Shown one piece after another: positions 10,021-20,783 of a stretch of 64,000 bases of DNA. The stretch spans positions 4,836,001 to 4,900,000 of the forward strand of contig OZ020489.1 of assembly GCA_963971405.1 (NCBI GenBank), written 5' to 3'. The notes beneath the pieces were generated by a model. The model was not told the origin of the DNA and did not search any database. It worked only from the letters and a program-made list of their open reading frames with translations. This DNA comes from Psococerastis gibbosa. Its lineage: Eukaryota > Arthropoda > Insecta > Psocodea > Psocidae. The translations under genes and the position numbers were made by a program. Numbering within the stretch: position 1 is the stretch's first letter; every line of letters starts with the position of its first letter.

Positions 10021-11620
10021 AATATTGCTTTGTGAGTTTATCGCGTTGACAGGGACAGGTCGCTGTCATCGGAGCATCTGATGTCACAGGTATTCAGGTA
10101 TGGATATACAACCTCGTGTCGTAGCTATATCATGCCATACCATCTCATGTCTGTGGTTTAATTAGGTATAGCACAGTTTTGTTTCGGTAATTGACAGGGG
10201 AACTCTGGGCTATTGACAATTTGACGTTAGGCTATGTCAACGAAGTATTGTATATCAAAGCTGGATGATCGTCAGGGCATAAATGCACCAACAATACGGA
10301 GGAATACCTACTGTTAACTGTATCCGTTAGTGCTTTACGTTAATATTCCATGTTATGTAATCAATTAATTACGTATTGGCCCAAGGTAAAAATGTTTTTC
10401 TCTCGTTGCCTGCGAAACATCAGCGAACGTCGTCACCCTAAAATCAGAAGGGCTAAAGTTACTACTCATTCAGAAGCTCAGCTACTTTGAGGACCCTTCT
10501 GCAATGCTATAGGCCAATAGAGCCTAATCACTGCGCATACAAGCTGCGCAAATCGCGATAGCAGTAAATGATAAAAATATAGATCTGACCGGTTAATGCG
10601 TGTGCATATTGGTGGCAGGATGATGGACGAGTATTTAAGAACATGGCGGCGTCATTAGGATTAATATCTCGACTGACTTGCAGCATCCTTTGCAGCCATA
10701 CAAACGCACCGCCTGCTATACGGGTATAGGCGCGTAATTAGCCGCTTTCCTACAAAAACGACAATGCACTGGAAATGACCATACAATGGCGCCAAATTAT
10801 GCCAGTTCCATACCACAGTAGCATAATTACCGTGATTGCTTCTTATATTTTTTCTTGAGCGTAACTGCCGAAATTGTCTTACGGATTTTAGTTATTACCG
10901 CCACATTAGTGTTTCCGTCTGGTTGAAAGGTATATTAAATAAATAACTTAAGCATTTATTTGCAAACAGACGAAGTCCAATGATATGCATATTGAAATTA
11001 CAGGGACTTGATGTTATTCGATTCGACTCCAGAATCGAGTAATTCATTTCTATTAGAGAGTATTTGGAATCGATTGATACGAGCAATGATCGAGGGACTG
11101 AGCATGCTGCCAGACTACTGTTTAGCCTCTAAAATAGATCAGCACTGTGTAGTTATATCTAAAAAAAAAAAAAAAAAACAGTTATAGTACACTTCTACGC
11201 TTTTATCAAGTTCAATTGAAATGGCGAAAACTTATACGTTATTTAGCTAGATCGAAGCCATTGGCATGGCCTGTGCCTGTGATGGAACATGGAAGCTTTT
11301 TAAATCACAAAACGGCGCGAGCTTATACATAAGCGCAAAATTTTATGATTTAATAATATAATGCAGAGTTATTGTATATGAAATTATCCACTAAACAGAA
11401 AGAAGTGCAAAAAGTCTATCTTGTTACTGTTATGTTACAATCGTTGGAGCCCAGAGCACTAGCTGATCCAGAAATTTTTGGAGGGGTTGATCTAGTCACT
11501 AGTGGATTAAAAGTCTATAGTCAGGACTTCAGGAGGTTTTATGATACAGTGAAGATTTACGCATAGTAAACTCACTTTAATTACTTGTATTGTAATGTAT
11601 AGATTACAATATAAACTATT
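10021..11620. other. No confident gene; promoter-like patch
   Basis: The stretch holds no recognised repeat, apart from a poly-A run at 11161-11178. Around 10510-10645 there are a CCAAT word and several CpG-bearing words upstream of a possible first exon (separate entry). Frames at 10895-11086 (minus) and 11372-11566 (plus) have no recognisable motifs. Confidence 0.35.
10643..10723 (+). other. Candidate first coding exon (weak)
   Basis: ATG at 10643 sits in the context AGAACATGGCG, a good initiation context, and opens 27 codons beginning MAASLGLISRLTCSILCSH. This is basic and hydrophobic without acidic residues, as in mitochondrial targeting peptides. The frame stops directly after a GTATAG that could be a weak splice donor at 10724. 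No downstream exon was recognised, and chance occurrence is quite possible. Confidence 0.15.
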
Positions 11621-11628
11621 AAGCTATT

Positions 11629-11905
11629 CAGGCACGTAGCTAAGGAGAGGGCTTTGGGGGCTGAAGCCCCCCCCCCCCGAAAAGTAAAAAATAAAATAAA
11701 AAATCCTTGCATTGTTCTGTTTGATGCTTCACCTGTATTTTTTTTCTCCATCTAAAAACACTAAAACTGTGTGTTTTTGCATGTAAATTCTTAAAAATTT
11801 CCGCGGGGAGGGGAGCCGACCCACCGTTTTACTGGGGGTATTCCTTACCCCTTCGACCCCCTGGTAGTTAGCCCCTCCCGAAATAAAATCCTGGCTACGT
11901 GCTTG
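11629..11905. mobile_element. hAT-type MITE, CAGGCACGTAGC family
   Basis: The left TIR CAGGCACGTAGCTAAGG faces the right end CCTGGCTACGTGCTTG. A perfect TSD AAGCTATT flanks it (11621-11628 and 11906-11913). Poly-C and G-rich subterminal tracts are present. It is 277 bp and non-coding. Confidence 0.9.
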
Positions 11906-11913
11906 AAGCTATT

Positions 11914-12966
11914 GAAAGACCAGTTGCATTCTGCACGGATGCTTCACTGCATATACTCATATGGATCCGCTATAGTGGTCCAGGGTTTCTAGTTGGATGT
12001 TGACCAGGTTTCTGTTGGAGGGGCACATTAAAAAAATCATCATTTAACAATAACGATGGTTTAAAAAAATTAGTTGACAAAGAGTCATGAATTGCTATTT
12101 TATTTTAGTTATCATTTTTTATGGACCCAGGCCAACTTATAGTGGCCCATAGGTCCATCTTGTTGCTATTACCCCGTCCTGAGTCAATACAGGGGGAAAC
12201 GTTTTGAAAAAATAGGCGCGAAATAGGGGGGGGGGGGTTTCCGAATCCAATGGAGCCGTATAACTATTCCTGACTAGCGAAACGAATAATAGAAAAAGAC
12301 TATAGTTAACTGGGTAGGCCTAACCTGATACAGGACGTTTTGATGAGATATTGACCCGTTGGCACTTGCCAGAGATATGGGCCTACTCGGTGGACAAGCA
12401 GATGGGTTATGTACCCGCACAGATGAAATTATTAGGCCTATCCGAAGACCCAACGATCAATCAATGTGATCTGCCGCATAAACCGAACCAATTCTCATTA
12501 TCTCGTCATACTACATCCAACCAATACATCAAGCCACACGTTTCCACAATCCTGGTGGTCGCCTTTAACCTGCCGATAATATTACATCTCATATCTGGAG
12601 AAGAAATCGGTTTGTTGACACGGTATTCAATTAGGTACGTACCTGTAATGGTTTTCATTCATGAATTAGACAGGCCAGGGAGAGAAGCCAAAATATATAA
12701 TGGTCAACATCCCCACATCATTTGGGAGTTGGGGCAAAATATAGAAACAGTTATTATTTTTTGTTATTGTTGAATTGTAGTTGATAAAACGGTTCAGAGT
12801 CCCTGGACAAATGTTTTACAAATTACGGCTGGAGTCAGGTCATGGAACATTCACAAACATTACAATACCTGTCAACGACTCGTAAAAGACATAAATAAAT
12901 AAATTCCCCATTTTGACTTGAAGGCTAAAATAAATATTGTTAAACTTATTACTTGTTTATTATTGA
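11914..12966. other. No confident gene
   Basis: A module-like patch, GAAAAAATAGGCGCGAAATA plus a G-run (12208-12238), resembles the interior of nearby MITEs. The longest frame (ATG at 12402 to 12773, about 123 codons) has no family resemblance and was not accepted as a gene. Confidence 0.35.
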
Positions 12967-13238
12967 CCTTGAGCGCACTCCCACAGATGGCCCTCCTGTG
13001 TGAGTGCCATTGCTGATCTACAAATATATAACAGACATGAAAAGCAATAAACACAAGAAATAAAGTATAAAAAAGCAATTTCTAAAGTACAGGTACATTA
13101 ATGGCAATACACGCGGTTGATGTTTTTCTGCCGTACAAACCAAATTTGTCGACTCCTAGCGTGACCTTGGGGGTACGATTTTGTTGCAGTGATGGCATAT
13201 ATGATGGCGAGAACCACCCACCTGGGGAGTGCGCTCAG
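12967..13238. mobile_element. Possible TIR element, unclassified
   Basis: TGAGCGCACTCCCACAG near 12969 is inverted as CTGGGGAGTGCGCTCA at 13222-13237, with 13 identical outer bases. No convincing TSD is visible. The interior of about 240 bp is non-coding. Confidence 0.4.
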
Positions 13239-13365
13239 TAAAAGGCAGGAAACCTTGAATTTAAATTGGAGTGGACTGTTTAATGTTTAATGTTAATGTT
13301 TAATGACACTACCTACCGTGCCTACCCTATTGCGAAAAATACTAAATCCTTCATCTTTGTTTATT

Positions 13366-13454
13366 TACAAGAAGAAAATGAAGAAGAAAACGAAGAGAAG
13401 AATAAGACGAAGACCATGACGAAGAAGAAAGAGTAGAAGATGACGATGAAGAAG
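13366..13454 (+). repeat. GAAGAA/GACGAA microsatellite
   Basis: An impure GAA/GAC triplet tract. It resumes at 13908-13940 after the MITE at 13455, so the MITE inserted into the tract. Confidence 0.6.
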
Positions 13455-13907
13455 CATTGGCGTAAATTCCCAAAACTTCTGGGGAGGGCTTTAGGACCCC
13501 AAGGGCCAAGACTTTCATCCCCCGGAGAAAAAAATAGATAAATAGGCCCGAAATTAGTGAGGTTTTACGCATTTTGCAAGCAGTATACAGTTGAGATAGT
13601 GCTGCCGACGAATAAACCTACCATTGAGGGGGGCCCTGGGGCCTCCCCCGGTGAAAAAGTTTGAAAATATAGGTCTGAAATATTGGGGATTTAGGCATTT
13701 TCAGTAGTATAATTTTGTGAAAGTGCTTGGTTAACATGTTGATTTTTTTATGATGTCTTTCATGTAAAATAAACGTACCAAAAATTATTTTCCTTTCGTT
13801 ATTGTGGATATACTATGCCATTACGTCTTTGTCACCAGAAATCCTGGGGGGGGGCTACGGGTGCCCCCCCCCCCAGGACCCCTCCCCCCCCCCTATTTAC
13901 GCCAATG
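13455..13907. mobile_element. hAT-type MITE in a GAA tract
   Basis: CATTGGCGTAAAT at the left is inverted as ATTTACGCCAATG at the right. The flanks TGAAGAAG and AGAAGAAG match at 7 of 8 positions, but they lie in a triplet tract, so the TSD is weak evidence. The interior holds two copies of the GGTCTGAAATATTGG..TTTACGCATTTT module and several poly-G/C tracts. The part from about 13660 to 13860 recurs inverted at 18342-18609. Confidence 0.75.
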
Positions 13908-14049
13908 AGAAGAAGGCGACAACGAAGAAGGAGAAGAATTAAAAATTGTACCTATGTATCGTAGGTATCGTAAATATAATGAGCCCAACAACTAAAATTG
14001 GTTAGGACTGGAATTGAATACGGGACTATAGTTATACAGTAGCCTGTAC

Positions 14050-14370
14050 ACATGGATTTGATGATGGCGTCAAAGCCGCCGCTTTGAATGGCCCATCGGC
14101 CCGTGTTGTATAGTCATCAAAGCAATCAGTGCCGTCGTCAGCCCAATGTGGGCTATTCACGAACGGTTCGCACTGCAGTGAGTCGCTCCATGTATAGACC
14201 CGCAGGCTATACAATGATGGCGTCAAAGCTGCCGCTTCCCATGGCCTATCGGCCCACGTTTTATAGTCATCAAAGCAATCAGTGCCGTAGTCCGTATTAA
14301 GTGGGGTGGGCTATTCATAGACGGTTTACTGCAGTGAGTCGCGCCATTTAGACCCACAGGCTACCGCTAC
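14050..14370 (+). repeat. Tandem pair of 154-bp units
   Basis: GATGGCGTCAAAGC starts units at 14062 and 14216. Shared words include GTCATCAAAGCAATCAGTGCC and CACTGCAGTGAGTCGC. A third, more diverged unit lies at 14738-14880, separated by the repeat at 14384-14600. Short frames across the units are not conserved between them. Confidence 0.65.
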
Positions 14371-14383
14371 ACAATCGACAACG

Positions 14384-14600
14384 GGCTTACCAAGTTGAAT
14401 CCATGAGAGCAGAGCATGTTTCAAACTGTGGCAAACTTGGTAGTGCGCACAGCGATTGGCAGGGGAACATGGTGGGACATGGTAACGCGCTGAGACTATG
14501 CCAGTCAGTCTAGGTGCGTGTTGAGTCCTCCAATTTAATCGTCTGTCTTTACCATGTCCCCCTAGTGGTTCGGAATCCACTATAATCAAGAGGTCCACCC
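14384..14600 (+). repeat. (TAC)-family dispersed repeat, diverged copy
   Basis: It shares ACCAAGTTGAATCCA near the start and GGTTCGGAATCCACTATAAT near the end with the copies at 2119 and 62578. The middle is diverged and no (TAC)n tail remains. Confidence 0.5.
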
Positions 14601-14737
14601 TGCTAGTCAACTCCCTTTTTCCCCGAGGTGAAAGAGTCTGCCCTTATGGTGCCTCAAGTTAACAAACAGATTCACTTCCCCGTCAGGCTGACAGGGTTGC
14701 TTAAAGCAGAAATTCTAAAAGCAGGCGTTGGAAACAA

Positions 14738-14880
14738 ACAATGATGGCGAAAAGCTGCCGCTTCCAATGGTCCATCGGGCCACGTTGTATAACCATCAAA
14801 GCAATCAGTGCCCTAGTCCGTTTTGAGTGGGTAGGGAGGGCTATTCTTTGACGGTTCACTGCAGTGAGCCACTCCAGCAT
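14738..14880 (+). repeat. Third unit of the 154-bp repeat
   Basis: It begins AATGATGGCGAAAAGCTGCC and keeps CATCAAAGCAATCAGTGCCC and CACTGCAGTGAGCC. It is a diverged, displaced copy of the pair at 14050-14370. Confidence 0.6.
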
Positions 14881-14885
14881 AAAAA

Positions 14886-15764
14886 CACACAAAATGACAT
14901 AATAACACTTGTGGTAGCAAGGCAGAAACTTCCATTTCCAGACTTTTTAACCCGAAAGAAATTAATTAAAATTACCTATTGAGTATTGTATACTGGACTG
15001 TTGAGTTGCTGGCTAAAATTATAGTTCAGTCTGTCTGAATTGGCTTCAAAAGCTAGGTTTAGCAATGATTATGACAGGGGAAACTCCATAAGACCCAAAA
15101 ACTGATAAAATTAAATATTAATCATACTGAATTTCATTTCCATAAAGAAGAGTTTAGTCCGAGTCCGGTCTCTTGATTGCTATGCTTTCATAGAAACTTT
15201 GATCCCCACTATACCCGGTATATACAGTATGTATATATATTTTTACATTTTAAAGTTTCTATGTAAAGGCTTTATGTAAAAGAGAGCCGACATTTCACAT
15301 TTGTAAAATAGAGATGTTATTTTTCGTTTTCCTATTTATAAGTTGGTGAAAGGAAAGCTCTGCAGTGGTCCAAATTTTTGATTATGAGATTTAAACGGAA
15401 TTACACGACCCATATTGAGACTTATGTTTTTTCGCAATGTCTGTCTATTACTACAAACTACCACTCAATGAATTTTTTCTGAAATTCAGAATATATAGGC
15501 CTAGGTATACAAAAATCATACCTCGGGGACATTTCATGTACATGCATTTTACGAGCGAAATTTTAGTCAGGCATGACAGGTAGGGCCAGGTCACCAAACA
15601 GATAAAAAAGTGGCGGCAAACTAATATGATTTACAAATGTCCATTCTCCCCTACATAGAATTCTAGCTGGCATCTGCAACGAACAATATTTAAGGTAGGT
15701 ACCCGTACAAGGTATGCTAGGTATGGGGCCAGCTACTGGTCTTTGAGGCATGTGGTCTGTAGAG
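14886..15764. other. No gene; short inverted repeat inside
   Basis: CATAGAAACTTT (15189-15200) and its inverse AAAGTTTCTATG (15252-15263) bound a 75-bp TATA-rich palindrome-like unit. The rest is unassigned. Short frames have no recognisable motifs. Confidence 0.4.
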
Positions 15765-15767
15765 CTG

Positions 15768-15846
15768 TCAGGGGATTTGAAACCCAGTCTGATGGCTAAA
15801 GCACCGCCGCGGCGGGAGGTGCTACCGACTGGACTACCACATTTTT
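15768..15846 (-). repeat. tRNA-like sequence, probable SINE head
   Basis: On the minus strand GTAGTCCAGTCGGTAGCAC fits an A-box and GGTTTCAAATCCC a B-box, about 40 nt apart. A stable tRNA fold is not evident (a long CCCGCCGCGGCGG segment lies in the anticodon-arm region). It is more likely a tRNA-derived repeat or pseudogene than a working tRNA gene. Confidence 0.4.
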
Positions 15847-16050
15847 CCCTTTTAGTTTCGTATTTGTTTTTTGGAATTGACTGGAATTATTTGCCATTGA
15901 GTCCGAGTTAATGGGTTTCGTGGGTGGTGGCATGAAAAAATACAAAGGAGACAAGGGCAAGGTACATTTAGTACTCAGAAGGTGGATTATATCAGTCAGG
16001 TATTAGGTATACCTAGGTAGACAGTATTATTCACCGTATAAGCTTTACAA

Positions 16051-16475
16051 ACCCTGGCCAGGGCCATAGGTGTTGTGGGCCAAGCCCTCAGACTTGTGAG
16101 AGCCGGGACCTTGTGGGCCAGAGCCTAGGGCCCAGACATTTGAGAACCAGGACCTTGTGGGCCAGGGCCTAGGGCCAAGACATTTGGGAACCAGGACCTT
16201 GTGGGCCAGGGCCTAGGGCCTAGACATTTGAGAACCAGGACCTTGTGGGCCAGGGCCGTGGACATTTGCGAGCCGCACCTTGAGGGCCAGGGCCGTAGAC
16301 ATTGTGGGCCAAGGTCAGGGCCGTATACATTTGAGAACCGGGACCTTGTGGGCCAGGGCCTAGGGCCTAGACATTTGAGAACCAGGACCTTGTGGGCCAG
16401 GGCCGTGGACATTTGCGAGCCGGCCCTTGAGGGCCAGGGCCGTAGACATTTGAGAGCCCGGACCGTGAGGGCCAT
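16051..16475 (+). repeat. GC-rich minisatellite, 37-44 bp units
   Basis: About ten units of GGGCCAGGGCCTAGGGCC then ACATTTGAGAACCAGGACC. Full units are 44 bp; shorter variants of about 37 bp carry GGGCCGTGGACATTTGCGAG. The long frames on both strands are a by-product of the repeat period and are not genes. Confidence 0.85.
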
Positions 16476-16676
16476 TCCGGCTACTGGCCCTGGGTTGAGC
16501 TTGCTTGGGTTGGGCATAGCCATAAAAATTTTTACACATTTCGTTTTCATTTCAAGTACTAGCATTCGGAAAAATTATCTATTCTATATGTTGAAATTGC
16601 CTACATAAGCTAAAATTGTGAAAATAGTGTATTTTACACTTATATTTTCAATATTAGATTATATACAGAGTGTCCC

Positions 16677-17124
16677 CAGTGGCGGCGCTAGAAATTTTAA
16701 GGTAGATGGGCCATTGGGGGGTATGACTTCTACCTGGGGGGAGGGGGCAATAAAAAAAACAATACAGCTGCTTCTTGACATGCTCACCTTGTATCAGAAT
16801 TCAGAAAGCCGTTTAAGCTCTAACACTCTGTCTTTTGGCCTGACAAGTGCTCTCTTTGTAGCTTTAAAAACCGCGACATGAAACATCCAAGCGCTCCACA
16901 ACTTCTAAAAATGTTGCTGCTTCGGGAACAGCTTTGCAAGAGTCTACTGAATATAAATTTAGTCTGTGGTTGAATTAATGGCCCGAGGAACTTCGTTTCG
17001 CAAGAGCGTTTGTACACCACCACAATTATAAAAATTCTGCAATATAACATGCAAAATGTTTAAAAAGGGGGGCGGGGCCGAGAAAAGTTCCGGGGGGGAG
17101 GGCCCACCACTATCGCCGCTACTG
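16677..17124. mobile_element. hAT-type MITE, CAGTGGCGGCGCTA family
   Basis: The left TIR CAGTGGCGGCGCTAGAAATT faces the right end CGCCGCTACTG. The flanks AGTGTCCC and GGTATCCC agree at 6 of 8. G-rich subterminal tracts lie at both sides. A cleaner relative lies at 40489-40716. Confidence 0.7.
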
Positions 17125-17193
17125 GGTATCCCGTGAACTCTTGGCGTTTGTTTTATTTCCAAGCCAAACCAAGCTTTAGCTACAGTACGTAAC

Positions 17194-17405
17194 TAAATAA
17201 ATAAATAAAATAAGGACTTTTTTTGTTCTATTACTAAGCCAACCTAGCGGAGTTAGGGCTATAAAGCCCTCTCTTACACTCAACTAGGAAGGCCCGGGGC
17301 CGCCTGCTTTACATGCCTTCCGAAGCATGGCCAGAAAATGTAGGAAGTGTAGGACTCGAACCAACAACGTAGGTACCTACTTGTCTGCCACAACCGCCTG
17401 GACTG
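17194..17405 (-). repeat. tRNA-derived SINE family A, copy 1
   Basis: On the minus strand a B-box GGTTCGAGTCC is intact, and the A-box region is degenerate. The conserved body TCTGGCCATGCTTCGGA, GTTGAGTGTAAGAGAGGGCT and TAACTCCGCTAGGTTGGC is followed by an AAGTCCTTA(TTTA)n tail. The same body occurs at 27707, 33631, 44714 and 60451. Confidence 0.8.
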
Positions 17406-17791
17406 TTTTCAGGTGCTATACAGCCCCACAGCATTTCAATAAAGCCTGGTAATATTTGATAACAAACATATAAAATTCCAAGTCACTGAATTCAGGATTA
17501 TTTGCGGCCATATCAATGCTGAGGCCACAAATTGCAATCTATTGTTGCTGGGAAGCCGACAGTCGGCTTAAAATGGCGACACTTGAACGGGCGGCCACAT
17601 TGAAAAGGGTCGCGTCTTATCGAGAGACTGCCCGTATTAAAAAGGTCTGGGTGTACCTTTTATTTTGGGGCAACCTGATCCTTATTCCCATCCATTATAG
17701 AAATGAGCCTGCTGCTGTATGGTGTAAACACCGGGGTATCCAAACCGCCTACTTTTATTATACAGTTACAGGTGCGTAGCCAGGTCTGGAT

Positions 17792-17963
17792 CATGGCCGT
17801 GCCCAGGGGGGTGGTCCATAGGGTCCAGACCCGCCCCCCCCCCGAAATAAATTTTTGTATGTAAACCTGTATATAAGAATTTATCCATTAATTCATTAAT
17901 AAATTACGTATACAATATTTTTGGACCCCCCCCAACCGAAATCAAAACCTGGGCATGGCCTTG
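17792..17963. mobile_element. hAT-type MITE, CATGGCCGTGCCCAGG family
   Basis: The left end CATGGCCGTGCCCAGGGG faces the right end CCTGGGCATGGCCTTG. A perfect TSD GTCTGGAT flanks it (17784-17791 and 17964-17971). It is 172 bp with poly-C tracts on both sides. Relatives lie at 31315 and 40785. Confidence 0.9.
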
Positions 17964-17993
17964 GTCTGGATATTTACAGAAGATATACAGCCC

Positions 17994-18118
17994 GGTAGGC
18001 TAAGGCTGAGATGGATGAACTAAGTGCTCGAAGATGTGCACGCCACCGGCTCCCGAGAGTGGAAGCTAGCGGGGGAAGATCGTCCGAGATGGCGTAGGGT
18101 AGTGGCAGCGGCCAAAAG
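17994..18118 (+). pseudogene. LINE C-terminal remnant
   Basis: The frame from 17994 reads GRLRLRWMN, stop (18021-18023), then VLEDVHATGSREWKL and AGEDRPRWRRVVAAAKS. This is the GRPxLRWxDDV..DRxRWRxxVxAAK signature at the end of many LINE polyproteins. It has one in-frame stop and nothing upstream of the signature. It begins 23 bp after the TSD of the MITE at 17792 and is followed by a poly-C run. Confidence 0.7.
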
Positions 18119-18155
18119 TCCCCCCCCCCCCCCCCCCCCGGCTGGATACACCTAC

Positions 18156-18653
18156 TAGGGTTGCCAACCGTACTCTATTTCAGAGTATTGTACTCTTTTT
18201 CATGTATGTGTACTCTACATACTAAAAGTCATTTAGAGTACGCAAAAATACTCTTTTTCTGAAATATGTAAGAAGCAAAATACTTTTTTTTTTTTAAATG
18301 AAAAAAAACTTAAATTTAGGGACATTGACTAAGAAAAGACACATTGGCGTAAATAGGGGGGTCCTGGGGGGGGGGGGGATTGCTGGTGACGAAGACGTTA
18401 TGGAGGCGAAAGGCATGTATCCACAATAACGAAAGGGAAATGAATTCTTGGTATGCTTATTTTACATGAAAGACATCATGAATAAAAATCAACACCTTGA
18501 CCATGTACTTTCACAAAAATATATTACTCAAAATCCTTAAAACCCCAATATTTCAGACCTATTTTTTCACACTTTTTCTTTGGGGGAGACCCCCCCCCCC
18601 CCCCCCCCAAAGTCACATGTACTTTATTTCAGGGGAAAAAGTTGGCAACCCTA
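18156..18653. mobile_element. TIR element TAGGGTTGCCAAC with nested insertion
   Basis: TAGGGTTGCCAAC at the left is inverted as GTTGGCAACCCTA at the right, 13 of 13 bases. The flanks ACACCTAC (18148-18155) and GCACCTAC (18654-18661) match at 7 of 8, consistent with a hAT-type TSD. The arms carry repeated GAGTA/TACTC words. A second element (18342) lies within it. Confidence 0.7.
18342..18609 (-). mobile_element. Nested partial MITE, CATTGGCGTAAAT family
   Basis: It starts CATTGGCGTAAATAGGGG. The interior is an inverted, diverged copy of about 13660-13860 (shared ATGAAAGACATCAT-type and CCACAATAACGAAAGG words). The right TIR is missing after a poly-C tract, so it is either truncated or blurred there. 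Confidence 0.6.
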
Positions 18654-19137
18654 GCACCTACCTAAATTAAATTACATTAATACAGCACTATGCATGCGCA
18701 TACGTTATGTTTTTTTTCCACTTACACCAGATACAAAATGAGGCTGCCGCATTCCCGCATCAGGCCTCACGCTTTGGTAGGGCTCACCGTTGGCCTGTTG
18801 TTGTTTATCAATAAACCTACTATTTTGCACGTCCTATGCGTATTCAATTTTTTTGCCCGGGGAATTAAGCCCCCCTGTTTGCAGTTTCATTATTGTAGTT
18901 TTATTACTACTTAGTCTACGTGTGTAGAATCTATATAGTTTTGCATTTACTAAAAGCGTCAAACCCCACTATATACTACACACCTATATTTAAATAAAAT
19001 TTCCTCGAGGGGAGACCCCCGAGCACCCTGCTGATTTAAGTAATTTCATTCTTAATCAATCTAATCGGGAATGGCTGATGAGACGGGAAGAGGTGGAATC
19101 TTCATTTGAAATAGTGGACTAGACTGTTATGTTATGT

Positions 19138-19330
19138 ATGTTATGTTATGTATCTGTTATTAATATGTAAGTGTAGTTTAATAGGTTAAATTAAGTCTAA
19201 TTGATTTTTTTTCTTTTTTCATTAGTTTTAGAGTAGGGTAAATTGTTATAGGTCTTCATGTGGGGCTTTACAATTATTGTATTTAAATTGTTCTATATTT
19301 AATACATTCATTCATTCATTCATTCATTCA
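19138..19330. other. Low-complexity spacer
   Basis: Short TTATG and TTCA runs (for example CATTCATT at 19305-19330). No gene seen. Confidence 0.5.
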
Positions 19331-19351
19331 CCCTTTCAAGTTATAATTTTA

Positions 19352-19493
19352 ATTTTATTTATTTTATTTATGTTATTTATGTTATTTATTTTATTTATTT
19401 TATTTATGTTATTTATGTTATTTATGTTATTTATGTTATTTATTTTATTTATTTTATTTATTTTATTTATTTTATTTATTTTATTTATTTTAT
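19352..19493 (+). repeat. 9-bp microsatellite TTATTTAT(G/T)
   Basis: About sixteen near-perfect 9-bp units. The repeated Leu-Phe-Ile and Lys-Ile-Asn frames on the two strands are by-products. Confidence 0.9.
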
Positions 19494-19771
19494 TACCACT
19501 CTCAATTTGAAGATCCAACCGTTCTCTGTCAACTGGAATATTCCTGACCATGTAAAGTCTACAGTGGGCATTGAAGACAGATTATGATTGTGTAATACAG
19601 TAGGTGCGAAAGGTATAGGCCAGGTATCGAGGTATCGTATCAACACCAAATGGATTCCATTCCAATAATATATTCATTGCATATGAGATGAATGTTGTAG
19701 ATAATCCGACCCTCTAAGCCCTAACATCCATTGTGAGTTACAGTATAAGAATGGATTGTCTAGCGACATCT

Positions 19772-19931
19772 TCAGTGGCACTCCGCTGACTTCTAAGTAC
19801 TTGTGTGAGCATCTACACATCTTGCGGTCGGAGACGTGTCGTAACTCGACACAAGTACCTATTAGGGGACTTAGTGAGGCGATTGAAGAGGTTAATCGGA
19901 TACATTCATTAAAGTGTTGTACGCGATTTAA
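19772..19931 (+). repeat. SINE-like family B, copy 3
   Basis: It contains TACTTGTGTGAGCATCTACA, CGGTCGGAGACGTGTCGTAA, and the tail GATTGAAGAGGTTAATCGGA then TACATTCATT. It abuts the CAGA-core repeat that starts at 19946. Confidence 0.6.
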
Positions 19932-19945
19932 CCTATTATAAAAAT

Positions 19946-20760
19946 AAAGAACCGGTCCGAGTTTACTCGAACATGCTTTCCAATTAATCAAAATTAGTAG
20001 AGGAAAATTAGTGGAGGTGAGGTAAATTCTAGATAGGGCAGACACTACATTACATTACCACACGGCACACAGCAGCCATAATGGCAGGGCACGTAATGCA
20101 TTAGAGCGTGAATTTTCATTTTTTCAAAAACATTTTTTTTGCACAAAACCTAATAGTTTTTTGGGAAAGCAACCTGTCCGGTTTCGTTACTCAATTTAAC
20201 ATCTAAAATATGTCTGATGGTAGAAATCATCGACCAAAAGGTTTCGCAGAAAAATTATTTTTTAATCATTTTTCATTAAAATTTAGTTATTTTTATTTAT
20301 TTTTTTACCCCCAGAAGCAAACTATCAAGGGGCAAGCGACCCCCCGCATTTTATTGACATTAATAACAGCTATAATATATGGGAATTTGAAAGAAATCGT
20401 TGAAGCCGTTTTTGATAAAATGATTCTTTTATACGTTTTTTTTTGGAGTTTTTTGAGTATAAAACCCCCCCAAATTGAGTTAGTTCAAAAAAACAAAATT
20501 GTCTCGAGGTATGATTTTTGTGAACCTATATGCAAAATTTCATCAAAATAGACCGAGTAGTTTGCCCGGAAATCGATGAACAGACAGACAGACAGACAGA
20601 GCGACAAACAGACAGACAGAGCTACAGACAGACATTTCGTAAAAACCACTTTTTTGGGTTCCTGGGACCTGAAAACGTGTAAATCCGTTGAAATCTCGGA
20701 ATCGAAAATTTCGACCGTCACAAAGCTTTCCTTATACTACGTATAAATTGGAAAGCAAAA
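19946..20760 (-). repeat. CAGA-core repeat family, copy 1
   Basis: It runs from GAACCGGTCCGAGTTTACTC to ATTGGAAAGC on the plus strand, the reverse of the copy at 54046. It includes CCCAGAAGCAAACTATCAAG, GACCGAGTAGTTTGCCCGG, a CAGACAGA microsatellite core at 20579-20635, and CGAAATTTTC-type words. It carries no conserved frame; apparent peptides rich in S-V-C-L come from the microsatellite. Class unknown. Confidence 0.75.
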
Positions 20761-20783
20761 ATTGTATCTCGGAGGCTCAGCAG

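Noticed and set aside
12402..12773. Open frame of about 123 codons
   Set aside because: No motif, no family resemblance and no splice or promoter context; the upstream extension starts at a TTG. The length is compatible with chance in 64 kb.
16125..16608. Long overlapping frames of 135-146 codons on both strands
   Set aside because: They are translations of the 37-44 bp GC-rich minisatellite and contain nothing but its period.
19277..19551. Leu/Phe-rich and Lys/Asn-rich frames
   Set aside because: They come from the 9-bp TTATTTAT(G/T) microsatellite.
20579..20640. CRISPR-like array in the CAGA repeats
   Set aside because: It is a tetranucleotide microsatellite without spacers, in a eukaryotic repeat.
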